This document shows, piece after piece, positions 1 through 6,887 of a DNA stretch of 16,650 bases. The notes under the pieces were generated by a model. That model was not told the origin of the DNA. It saw only the letters and a list, made by a program, of their open reading frames with translations, and did no database searches. Source of the DNA: Sandaracinaceae bacterium (GTDB lineage: Bacteria; Myxococcota_A; Polyangia; Polyangiales; JAFGIB01). Made by a program: the position numbers and the translations under genes. The stretch lies in the NCBI GenBank assembly GCA_017881145.1, contig JADGRG010000522.1, positions 1 through 16,650 on the forward strand. Reading direction: 5' to 3'. Each line of letters begins with the position of its first letter. The first letter of the stretch is position 1.

Positions 1-359
1 AACTCGTCAATCCTCCACCGACTGGCCGGCAGATCATTCAGATGCCGGACTGCAGCGCCCAGCAGTTACGCTTCTGGTGGACAGCGCCGGCGCTGGACGT
101 TGGGCCGGTTTGGCTAGCGGGTGCTGTCGTCTCGAGTGACACGAGCACGACGCCGCAAGGCGATGGCGTGACCGAGTTCTCGCACGTCATAAGCTCACCG
201 ACCTCCCCCTCGACGCCGGCCTCCGACACCACGGGAGGGTGCAACGTCGCTCTGCCCAAGCGCACGCAGAGCACCGACTGGTCTGCCGCCGCGTTCGCCC
301 TCACGACCTGCGCATTCGGCCTCCGCTTACGCCGCCGTCGCGCAACCAGAGCCAGCTGA
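1..359 (+). CDS. MYXO-CTERM-anchored surface protein, C-terminal part (5' truncated)
   Basis: The frame is open from the left window edge (first full codon at base 3) to the TGA at 357-359, so only the C-terminal ~118 residues are visible. The body reads ...TGRQIIQMPDCSAQQLRFWWTAP, then DVGPVWLAGAVVSSD and GDGVTEFSHVI. This W-T-A-P / G-x-V-x-x-x-A-x-V / G-D pattern resembles the Reeler-like choice-of-anchor V domain seen in some secreted bacterial proteins. A Ser/Thr/Pro spacer follows, then TTGGCNVALPKR, a short hydrophobic segment (AAAFALTTCAFGL) and RLRRRR. This matches the MYXO-CTERM sorting signal, whose Cys is processed by myxosortases so that the protein is surface-anchored. The hydrophobic stretch is short and contains a second Cys, so the signal is slightly degenerate. 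The tripartite tail is seen directly; the Reeler assignment is by pattern memory. It converges on the 447-2504 gene with an 87-bp gap. Confidence 0.72.
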   Translation, partial: LVNPPPTGRQIIQMPDCSAQQLRFWWTAPALDVGPVWLAGAVVSSDTSTTPQGDGVTEFSHVISSPTSPSTPASDTTGGCNVALPKRTQSTDWSAAAFALTTCAFGLRLRRRRATRAS

Positions 360-446
360 GCGACCGCAGCTCTTCGCGCAATCAGGGGACCGGGCCTCTG
401 CTCGCGGTAGCGATGTTGGCCCAACGCAATGCCAGCACGGGCACGG

Positions 447-2504
447 TCACGGGCAAGCTGGAGGTGTCTGCACGCCTCGTCGCAGCGCGCCAAGCCAAGC
501 ATCGTGCTCGGCGCCTGGTAGGGCGCGCGCGCTCGTCAGAAAGCGCTGCACCTCCTGGGTCTTGCCGCGACGCAGCGCAATCTCCTGTGCCGTCAGCAAG
601 GTCTCGCGCGACTCACCTGGCTGGCGGGCCACTTCGAGTGCAGCTTGGGCTTCGTCCAGGTGACAGATTTGGGTGGCGATCAAAGCATGGTAGGCATGCA
701 CCGTGGGCACGCCATCGGCGCGCTGCGCTGCGCGAACCACCAAGGCCAGCGCTTGCGCCAAGAGCGCTCGCTCGACAGCATTGGCTGGCGGTCGCAACCC
801 GTCGCCTGGGCCCGCGCGTAGCTGAGAGCGCAGCGCAAGCAGAGCCTGCACCCAGGCGCGATAGCCCTGCGTGTTGTGGTGGCGCGGCAAGCGGCCGAGC
901 TCGGCGAGCGTGCGCCGCGCCGTGGCCTCGTCGGCACCCAGCAACCAAGCTGTTTCGTAACCAGGCGTTAGACCGAGCACATGCGGCCGGGTGCCGTCTG
1001 CAAGCGTGACGGTCGCGCGGACAAAAAGTGCATAGTGATCCTCCAGGCCGACGAGCACCCAGAGCGCGTTCTGCTGCAGCGTCTGCAGCATCGAGCGATG
1101 CTCCTTGAGCACGTGCCGCACCACGACTGCGTCGACGCGCAAGTCGTCGAGCAAGGTCACGAGCGCGTTGGGATCCGCAAACGCACGCTGGACGCGCTGG
1201 ATGTGCAGAGGACCGTAGAAAGGCGCACGACCGTCCACGACTACCCGTGCACCGGGCACGGCAAAGATCAGGAACCACGAGTCTTCGAAGGTCGCGAGCA
1301 AGCGTGCATGCGGCAGGTAGCGCTCCAGCCACTCTGCACTGGCGGCAGGCATATGTGACAGATCGGCCCCATGCCCGATGCCGACGTAAGGTGGCAGACG
1401 CAAAGCGCCCCACGGCACGACGAGCGCGAGACAGAGCAACGCCCCGGCGAACGCTGCTCTGAGCTTGCACGCATCGAGCGCAGCCAAACGCGGTGCGGCG
1501 CCGACCGCGATCACCGGTGCGCTCAAGAGTAGGTACTCCGCGACGAAACGGATCGAGCGGAAGCTGGCCAATGCCAACATGGCCGCCACCGCAAACAGAC
1601 CACGCCCGGCGGGACCGCTGCGCCACAGCGCTCTCATGCAACCGAGCAGCGCCGCGCTCTGCAGCAGAGGAGCCAGCATGAGCCACGGGGGATCGCCCGC
1701 GTGCCAGGCTGCCCACTCACCCACCAGCGCGCGATAGCGCGGGTCAGCGACGTGGGTGATGGCGTCGACCAGGATCGCGGGCCCGTAAGGTGAGATGCAC
1801 GAAGCGAGCAGCTGCAACCCAAGCAGAGCGAGCAGCCGCACCCGCCCCACGCGCAGCCACAACCCGAGTCCGACGAACACCGTCGTCACCGCCAACCCAA
1901 GCAGATGACTACCGTGCAAGTTCACCCACGCCAGATGCGCGAGAGCGAGCCCCAAAATGAAGGCGAGATCGCTCTTGGCACGGCCCTTACCCCACGCGCG
2001 CAGCAGATACGATAAACCCACCAGATATGCAGCCGTCAGCGGCAGCGCGACAATCTGCGCACGCTCGGCAAAGCGGAAGCGCGCAGCCGGGATGGCCGCG
2101 ACCAGGAGCAGGGCGCAAAGCCAAGCTGCACGCGCGCCGCCCAGGAGCTGCGCCAGACCGACCAGCAGCACGCCCGCCAGTGCCAAGAGAGCGCACTTGC
2201 AAGCCAGCAGCCCGTCGACACCGAGGCGCGCGTAGAGCCGGTAGCTGGCCAGGTCACTCAGCCACTCGTAGTTGCGCCAGAGCGCGGGCTCCGTCCGCCA
2301 GATCGAGAACGTGTCGTGGAGAGGCACCCGTCCGAGCGCGACGATCTGACGACCCTGCGCCAGATGCCCGAACGTGTCGGAGTTGCCCACCGGATACATG
2401 CCGGCGATGACCAATGCCGCGCAGGCAAGAAGGTAAGCAAGCCACGTCTCGCGCACGCTGACCGGGGACCGGTGTAGCGCATCGGCGGCTGTGCCTTTAC
2501 CCAT
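447..2504 (-). CDS. Polytopic membrane protein, GT-C glycosyltransferase-like, with soluble C-terminal region
   Basis: Encodes 685 residues. The first ~370 hold about nine or ten hydrophobic segments (roughly 20-38, 97-122, 125-142, 150-170, 179-218, 223-248, 273-293, 302-337, 349-367). The first extracytoplasmic loop reads NSDTFGHLAQGRQIV...RVPLHDTFS...NYEWLSD (43-84). This acidic loop layout is common in large uncharacterised membrane proteins distantly like ArnT/PMT-type GT-C enzymes. Residues ~390-500 form a soluble domain with EDSWFLIFAVPGARVVVDGR, and 520-685 are helical and Ala/Leu/Arg-rich, possibly TPR-like. A plausible role is lipid-linked sugar transfer to envelope glycans or proteins, but no catalytic residue can be proved by eye. 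No clear Shine-Dalgarno precedes the ATG at 2504. It is the only start ahead of the first membrane segment that I find reasonable; a GTG at 2456 is the alternative. A 126-bp gap separates it from dsbD upstream. Confidence 0.85.
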   Translation of the reverse strand: MGKGTAADALHRSPVSVRETWLAYLLACAALVIAGMYPVGNSDTFGHLAQGRQIVALGRVPLHDTFSIWRTEPALWRNYEWLSDLASYRLYARLGVDGLLACKCALLALAGVLLVGLAQLLGGARAAWLCALLLVAAIPAARFRFAERAQIVALPLTAAYLVGLSYLLRAWGKGRAKSDLAFILGLALAHLAWVNLHGSHLLGLAVTTVFVGLGLWLRVGRVRLLALLGLQLLASCISPYGPAILVDAITHVADPRYRALVGEWAAWHAGDPPWLMLAPLLQSAALLGCMRALWRSGPAGRGLFAVAAMLALASFRSIRFVAEYLLLSAPVIAVGAAPRLAALDACKLRAAFAGALLCLALVVPWGALRLPPYVGIGHGADLSHMPAASAEWLERYLPHARLLATFEDSWFLIFAVPGARVVVDGRAPFYGPLHIQRVQRAFADPNALVTLLDDLRVDAVVVRHVLKEHRSMLQTLQQNALWVLVGLEDHYALFVRATVTLADGTRPHVLGLTPGYETAWLLGADEATARRTLAELGRLPRHHNTQGYRAWVQALLALRSQLRAGPGDGLRPPANAVERALLAQALALVVRAAQRADGVPTVHAYHALIATQICHLDEAQAALEVARQPGESRETLLTAQEIALRRGKTQEVQRFLTSARALPGAEHDAWLGALRRGVQTPPACP

Positions 2505-2609
2505 GGCACGAGATTCTATGTCAGTGGCGCAGCGGAGCGCACCATTGCCGCGATGCTCGGGTGGTCCTCCGCTGTGGCCGCGTGGCCCCGAGGAGGAAGT
2601 AGCCGCGAT

Positions 2610-2629
2610 GAGCCGTTCCTCGACGGCTC
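2610..2629 (-). terminator. Hairpin just downstream of dsbD, possible terminator without U-tract
   Basis: A perfect 7-bp inverted repeat, GAGCCGT-TCCTCG-ACGGCTC with a 6-nt loop, begins two bases past the dsbD stop codon. Its position at the end of a long same-strand gene run suggests transcript ending or 3'-end protection. The minus-strand sequence after it has no run of T, so it is not a canonical intrinsic terminator. Confidence 0.4.
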
Positions 2630-2630
2630 G

Positions 2631-3977
2631 TCAGTGCACCTTACGCATCAGCGCCAGGAAGTCGTCGGGATTGACGAAGCTCGTGATGCGTGCTGCGGCT
2701 TCACCGCTCGGTGCATGCATCACGATCAGCGGCAGACCGCGCTGTGCATACCCAGCCAAGATCTGTCGCTTCTCGGGAGAGTCCTTGCCTGGGCTGAGGT
2801 CGACACGGACCGGAATGAAGCGCTCGCCCTCGCGCACGATGCGCGGATCGGAGAACGTGTTGTGCTCGAGCTCCTGACAGGCTCCACACCACGAGGCGCT
2901 GAAGTCGACCAAGAGCGGCTTCTTCTCCGACTTCGCACGCGTCATGGCTGCCTGGTAGTTGTCGCCCCAAGCGATGCGCGCGCCGGCCGGCAACGCCTGG
3001 GTGTAGCCGACCATGCCCGCAAGCCCCACGATGCTGCATGCCAGGCCGACAGCCTTACGTGCACGCGCTGCCACCGAATGGTCGTGGAAGGTCAGGTGGA
3101 TGGCACCGATCGCGATGCCGGCGCAGAGCAGGACGGCGCTGGTCGTGAGGAACCCCGAGGTGTGCTTGGCCAACTCCATCAGGCCCGGGATCAAGTCGCG
3201 CAGATAGTAGACGGCGGCGACCACCATCACGATGCCGAAAACGCTCTTGACCCACTCCAGCCACTGGCCGCTCTTCGGCAAGCTGACTGAGAACGTGCCG
3301 ACCAGCCAGAAGAGCAGGCCGAGGCCGAGCGCATACACGAAGAGCGCGAGCGCGCCGAAGACAACGTTGCCGGTCGTTCCGACCCAAGTGAGGAGAAAGC
3401 CGAGCACGGGACCCGTGCACGGCGCTGCAATCAGGGCGCAGGACAGACCGATGAAGAACGCGCCCTTGTAGCCAACGCCACCGACCATCGCGAGACGGTT
3501 CTTGAGGCCCGAAGGCAGATCGAGGTCGAACGCACCGAACATGCTTGCAGCCAAAAGCAGAAAGAGCACCGCCAGCCCGACCAGCACGATGGGACTCGCG
3601 AGCGCTGCGCCGAACACACCTCCGGTGGTCGCTGCGAAAAGGCCGAGCGGAGCGAAGAGCGCCGCGATGCCCAGCACGAACACCGTCGAGAGCATGGCGG
3701 CTTCGCCACGACTCTTGGTGTTACGCGCACCGAACACGCTGACCGTGATGGCGATCATCGGGTAGACGCAGGGCGTGAGCGAGGTCGCTACCCCGGCGAT
3801 GAAGATGAGCACCAGCGCATAGGCAAAGCTTCCGCCCTGCAGTGCAGCCGTGAACGGTTTCTCCAGGTTGGTCAGCGCGTCAGCATGCGCGCTGCCTGCG
3901 CTCGCCAGCACGAGCGCAGCCACGCACGCACCGAAAAAGGCGCGCATTCCTGTCGTCCGGTTTTGAGTCGTTTGCAT
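2631..3977 (-). CDS. dsbD: Thiol:disulfide interchange protein, short DsbD/ScsB type (CcdA-like core plus thioredoxin)
   Basis: A 448-residue inner-membrane thiol transporter. It would accept electrons from cytoplasmic thioredoxin and pass them to a periplasmic thioredoxin-fold domain. A signal-peptide-like N terminus (~1-32, ending SAHA) is followed by a DsbD/CcdA membrane core. The core holds the two expected membrane cysteines, C70 in SLTPCVYPM and C187 in IAAPCTGPV. The C-terminal thioredoxin domain has WCGAC (C364, C367) in ASWCGACQELEHNTF and the cis-proline loop RGLPLIV (P416). E. coli DsbD has an extra N-terminal immunoglobulin-like alpha domain. Here only about 18 residues separate signal peptide and membrane core, so that domain is absent and the downstream acceptor must be another protein. 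The start is fixed by GGAGGT seven bases upstream. It is the last gene of the 7427-2631 run, 97 bp after the DUF4266 gene with two hairpins between. Confidence 0.93.
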   Translation of the reverse strand: MQTTQNRTTGMRAFFGACVAALVLASAGSAHADALTNLEKPFTAALQGGSFAYALVLIFIAGVATSLTPCVYPMIAITVSVFGARNTKSRGEAAMLSTVFVLGIAALFAPLGLFAATTGGVFGAALASPIVLVGLAVLFLLLAASMFGAFDLDLPSGLKNRLAMVGGVGYKGAFFIGLSCALIAAPCTGPVLGFLLTWVGTTGNVVFGALALFVYALGLGLLFWLVGTFSVSLPKSGQWLEWVKSVFGIVMVVAAVYYLRDLIPGLMELAKHTSGFLTTSAVLLCAGIAIGAIHLTFHDHSVAARARKAVGLACSIVGLAGMVGYTQALPAGARIAWGDNYQAAMTRAKSEKKPLLVDFSASWCGACQELEHNTFSDPRIVREGERFIPVRVDLSPGKDSPEKRQILAGYAQRGLPLIVMHAPSGEAAARITSFVNPDDFLALMRKVH

Positions 3978-3984
3978 CGCACTT

Positions 3985-3990
3985 ACCTCC
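3985..3990 (-). promoter_or_regulatory. Ribosome binding site of dsbD
   Basis: GGAGGT on the minus strand lies seven bases before the ATG at 3977. It is one of the strongest Shine-Dalgarno matches in the window. It supports independent translation of dsbD despite the hairpins just upstream. Confidence 0.8.
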
Positions 3991-4000
3991 AGCCAGCTAC

Positions 4001-4078
4001 GCCGAGAGCCGCAGGCTGCTCGGCAGGTATGTGAACTCCGCCGAGAGCCGCAGGCTGCTCGGCGGGTATGTCACTCAG
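4001..4078 (-). repeat. Two tandem 39-bp units, each forming a strong stem-loop
   Basis: Two head-to-tail units begin at 4001 and 4040. They share an identical 24-base core followed by near-identical tails containing GGTATGT. Within each core GCCGAG pairs with CTCGGC, and AGCC pairs with GGCT around a GCA loop. This gives a ten-pair stem with one bulged G. The second unit's tail overlaps the stop codon of the DUF4266 gene (4075-4077), and the first ends just before the dsbD ribosome binding site. There is no T-run on either side. The arrangement resembles REP-like palindromic units or a processing/stability element that could set dsbD expression apart from the four upstream genes. Confidence 0.85.
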
Positions 4079-4332
4079 TTGCACCCACAACCACCACCGC
4101 TCGATCCCATCCCACCGCTCGATCCTTCGCGGTAGGCCTCCGCATGCTCTTGCCCAGCTTCAGCGTCGCCGTTGCGGCCCAACTCCATGTCGGGCTTGGC
4201 CAACCGCTCACGCTCATAGGGCGCCACCGTCGCGCAACCCGAGAAAAGCACAACGAATAGCAGCGCCGACAACCCGACGCGCACTGCGCCGCTACGCTTG
4301 GCCTGCTTTCTGTCTTGCTCGGTGCTCTGCAT
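4075..4332 (-). CDS. DUF4266-family lipoprotein with C-terminal GGGCGCN tail
   Basis: An 85-residue lipoprotein. A basic N terminus and hydrophobic segment lead to LFSGC (Cys33, probable lipidation site), then ATVAPYERERLAKPDMEL, a His/Glu stretch with EAYREG (66-70), and a Gly/Ser-rich end, SSGGMGSSGGGCGCN, with Cys82 and Cys84. The core P-x-E-R-x-x-L-A-x-P-x-M pattern and CGCN end are those of DUF4266. The family has no established function. In my recollection it often sits beside DUF3570 proteins, ApbE-type flavin transferases and TlpA-like thioredoxins. The ATG at 4332 lies ten bases after GGAGG; the ATG at 4341 has it only one base away, so 4332 is preferred. The gene starts 20 bp after the upstream stop. 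The two tail cysteines may bind metal or be redox active (inference). Confidence 0.85.
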   Translation of the reverse strand: MQSTEQDRKQAKRSGAVRVGLSALLFVVLFSGCATVAPYERERLAKPDMELGRNGDAEAGQEHAEAYREGSSGGMGSSGGGCGCN

Positions 4333-4342
4333 TTGGCTCATC

Positions 4343-4347
4343 CCTCC
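4343..4347 (-). promoter_or_regulatory. Ribosome binding site deciding the DUF4266 start
   Basis: GGAGG on the minus strand. It is one base from the ATG at 4341, too close for normal initiation, and ten bases from the ATG at 4332. It therefore favours the shorter 85-residue product. Confidence 0.6.
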
Positions 4348-4352
4348 ACCGG

Positions 4353-5714
4353 CTAATACTGCAGCACCGCACGCACTGTGGCGAATCGCTCGATGTCGAC
4401 GAAGTTCGTCGGCCACAAGGTAGCGAGCGTGGCGTGTGACTCACGATAACAGGCGTCTATCGCCAACCAGTCTGTCGCCGATACACGAACGCTCACTTCG
4501 CCGCCCAGAGCGACGCCAGAGCCCGAGATGTCTGCGGCTGCCGTGATCCCGCCGGTCATCGCGATCACGGCCAAGAGCTCTGGAGCGAAGCGAAGCACCA
4601 CCCTGCCGCTCGCCAGGGGGATCCGCAGCTCGGGGCGCAGCACCGGGCCGTGCATGGTGTAACCAGGAATGCTCAGGTCGACGACCGAGCGCAAGCCGCG
4701 CACGCCCCAGCCTGCGAAGAGCACGAGCACCACGCTCTCGCTCGAGTGCGCAAAACGCACGCCCGGAGTGACACCGAACTCGAGGTGATGCGAGCGCAGC
4801 GCGGTTATTTTGCCGGAGCTGGCAGGCGCTGTCTCTTCACCGACCAGACCGAGCGAGCTCTGGTAGCGGGCGCGACCGCCGAACACGAAGGGCTCGCCGA
4901 TGTCCGCCTCCGCGCCGAGTGCGATGTCGAAGGCGGGAAAGAGTTGCGTGCTGAGCTGCCGGTCACCACCGCTGCTCGGCATGGTCACCGTGCGATTACC
5001 GACGCCGAAGCCAGCGCTGAAGTCCGCGCTCACCTTGCCCGCGGAGGTATCCTCGTCGGACATCGGCGGCGGCAAGTCCGAGCTCGTGCCAGTGCTCGGC
5101 TCGGCGGGCGGGGGCAACTCGGCAGTGCTCGGCGGCGGTTCCTCCATGGCTGGTGGCTCGACACTCGGCCGCGTTGGCTGCATCGGCTGCGCCGGGCGCC
5201 CGAAGCGCCCGCTGCTGACCTGCGGCGCTGCCGCCGTGCTGGTGCCACGGATCTGAGTGATGGCTTGCTCGGTGGCTTGGGCTATCTCGGCTCTCGCCTG
5301 CTCGGAGAGATGGCGCCCACGATACGCAACATCCTGTTGCAGGACCGGCTCAGCGGTGCGTCCGTCGCGATAGGTGATGTGCAGGGTATTTGCGTGACGG
5401 ACGCTCTCCAGCACCACCATGATCGTGGCATATTCACTGCGCCCGAGCTCTCGCAGTGCTTGATCGCTGGCAGGCGCAAGGCCCTGTTCGCTGGCACCGG
5501 CGAGGTAGTTGGCGTCGTCCGCCAAATCACCGACGCCAACCAGGGCGGCGATTGCGTCGTTGCGAATCGGGCTTGGCACGCCGGACCCCTGCACGACGAG
5601 AATGCGCACGGGGAACGCTGCCAGCGCGTGCGTCGCGCACAGGCACGTGAGCAGACAGGCCAAGAGCCCGGCTACTTGCACACGAAGACCTGTGAGGTGT
5701 CGGCGCCGCTTCAT
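4353..5714 (-). CDS. Unrecognised exported protein: periplasmic N-domain, Pro-rich linker, probable outer-membrane barrel
   Basis: A 453-residue protein I cannot assign to a family. The N terminus MKRRRHL plus a hydrophobic run to ALAAFP (~32) is a signal peptide. Residues ~34-158 form a mixed alpha/beta domain (FPVRILVVQGSG..., ATIMVVLESVRHANTLHITYRDGRT). Residues ~160-222 are Pro/Ser/Glu-rich with repeated PPP. From ~228 to the end the sequence alternates polar and hydrophobic residues (SADFSAGFGVGNRTVTM; FDIALGAEADIGEPFVFGGRARY) and closes with an aromatic residue (AVLQY), as in outer-membrane barrels. A GGAG seven bases before the ATG overlaps the end of the DUF3570 gene. The ATG starts one base after that gene's TGA, so translation is probably coupled. 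Its place between DUF3570 and DUF4266 suggests a part in the same envelope complex. Confidence 0.85.
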   Translation of the reverse strand: MKRRRHLTGLRVQVAGLLACLLTCLCATHALAAFPVRILVVQGSGVPSPIRNDAIAALVGVGDLADDANYLAGASEQGLAPASDQALRELGRSEYATIMVVLESVRHANTLHITYRDGRTAEPVLQQDVAYRGRHLSEQARAEIAQATEQAITQIRGTSTAAAPQVSSGRFGRPAQPMQPTRPSVEPPAMEEPPPSTAELPPPAEPSTGTSSDLPPPMSDEDTSAGKVSADFSAGFGVGNRTVTMPSSGGDRQLSTQLFPAFDIALGAEADIGEPFVFGGRARYQSSLGLVGEETAPASSGKITALRSHHLEFGVTPGVRFAHSSESVVLVLFAGWGVRGLRSVVDLSIPGYTMHGPVLRPELRIPLASGRVVLRFAPELLAVIAMTGGITAAADISGSGVALGGEVSVRVSATDWLAIDACYRESHATLATLWPTNFVDIERFATVRAVLQY

Positions 5715-5715
5715 T

Positions 5716-6876
5716 TCACATCTCCAACACGAGCGCCATGGTCACTTCCAGCGCGGCAATGCTGGTTAGGCCGACGAAGTTGCTGTAGTTGAAGAAGCTG
5801 CCGCCCACGCTGAGCGTTCCCACCAAATGCTTCGCGCCACCCTGGAGCGCAAAGCCGTGCTCGAAGTCCGCGCTGATCCGATGATAAGAGAGCGGCGAGA
5901 GCTCGCGGTCGCGGGTGGTGAAGGTGTTCGCGCCAGGCACGGTCAGATAGCGCGCTTGGTAGAAGTTCGCGGCGCCCTGGGTGTAGAAGCGATATCGCAT
6001 CGCCAAGAGCGATGCCTCGGCGACGTTCCAGCCTACCTGGGCCAACACGGTGTGGGAACCGAGGCTCCAGTCGTCGAAGTAGTAACGGTAGTTGATCCCC
6101 GCCGAGACGCTGTCGCTCAACGCTCGGCGCACGAGCAGCGCTAACGCGTGTCGCACGCGCGTGCCAGGGACGTGCTCGGGCAAGCAGAAGGTGGCCTGCA
6201 TGCAGCCGTAGCCGGTGCCACCGATGCCGACGAAGCGATAGGGACTGGCCTGGTAGCCATCAATGTACGCAAGCTCGTAGGTCGCTTGAGCAAGCATCTT
6301 CGGGTCGAGCACCTGCGTGAACGAAAGCCGAGTGTCCAGGGTGCCGAGGCTGCGCGAGAATTGGGGATCGCCCGAGCGACCGACCGTATCCGCGATCGCG
6401 TGCAGGTTGAGGTCGAGCGTGGAGGCGTTGTTCGCGAAACTGTAGGAGCCTCCAACACTGAGACCATGCGACTGATAGTCGTTCTCCTTCGAGAAACGAT
6501 AGGCGCTGGTCAAGGTCAGGTCCGAGCTGAGCTCATGACTGACCGCCGCGTCGAGCTCGTCACGCTGCTCGGTGACCGGCCTCAACGACGCGGAGGTGCG
6601 GATGTCGATCGAGGCACTGGTCCAGATGTCGGCTGCGTAGGTGACGTCGACCTTCGTGCTCTCGCTGAGCTTCTTGTCGACACGAGCGCGCGGCGAGATC
6701 ACCGTCGTGGTGTCGGAATCGGTCCGCAAGTAGACCGAGGTCGCGATCTCGTCAGCGCTGGTCACGCGGGCGCACAGGCTAAGCGCGAGCTGCACGCAGA
6801 GCAGCAGCGCGCCGCGAGCTGTTGCCCGGGGACGTAGTCGAGCAGAGCGCTCGGTCTCTCTGGAAGTTGTGCTCAC
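5716..6876 (-). CDS. DUF3570-like outer-membrane beta-barrel protein
   Basis: A 386-residue exported protein. An Arg-rich N terminus and the hydrophobic stretch GALLLCVQLALSLCARVTSADE form the signal peptide (~1-41). The rest is a continuous amphipathic beta pattern with many aromatic ends, for example EIATSVYLRTDSDTTTV, VDVTYAADIWTSASIDI, YRFSKENDYQSHGLSVG and AGINYRYYFDDWSLGSH. The early D-I-W-T-S-A-S-I-D-I segment after an ATSVYLRTDSD strand fits DUF3570, an uncharacterised outer-membrane family often encoded next to DUF4266 genes. The final residue is Met rather than the usual Phe/Tyr of barrel proteins. The start is GTG at 6876, 11 bp after the TlpA stop. No good Shine-Dalgarno is visible, so coupling to tlpA translation is likely. 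The family call rests on motif memory plus neighbours. Confidence 0.85.
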   Translation of the reverse strand: MSTTSRETERSARLRPRATARGALLLCVQLALSLCARVTSADEIATSVYLRTDSDTTTVISPRARVDKKLSESTKVDVTYAADIWTSASIDIRTSASLRPVTEQRDELDAAVSHELSSDLTLTSAYRFSKENDYQSHGLSVGGSYSFANNASTLDLNLHAIADTVGRSGDPQFSRSLGTLDTRLSFTQVLDPKMLAQATYELAYIDGYQASPYRFVGIGGTGYGCMQATFCLPEHVPGTRVRHALALLVRRALSDSVSAGINYRYYFDDWSLGSHTVLAQVGWNVAEASLLAMRYRFYTQGAANFYQARYLTVPGANTFTTRDRELSPLSYHRISADFEHGFALQGGAKHLVGTLSVGGSFFNYSNFVGLTSIAALEVTMALVLEM

Positions 6877-6887
6877 GATGAAGAGGC

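Noticed and set aside
360..446. Terminator between the two convergent genes at the left end
   Set aside because: The imperfect repeat at 382-399 (CAGGGGACC/GGGCCTCTG) has a mismatch, no proper loop and no T-run.
38..502. Open frame of 154 codons on the minus strand at the left edge
   Set aside because: It overlaps the MYXO-CTERM gene on the other strand and the end of the 685-aa gene, and its product is composition-biased without motifs.
613..1716. Second long minus-strand frame inside the 685-aa gene, plus a plus-strand frame at 239-1009
   Set aside because: Arg/Ala/Ser-rich out-of-frame readings of a real membrane-protein gene, with no start context or domain.
4650..5792. Open frame of 380 codons on the plus strand
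   Set aside because: Antisense to the 453-aa barrel protein. Its product lacks domain signals and is rich in Arg/Ala/His, as expected of high-GC antisense frames. The minus-strand product has a signal peptide and ribosome binding site.
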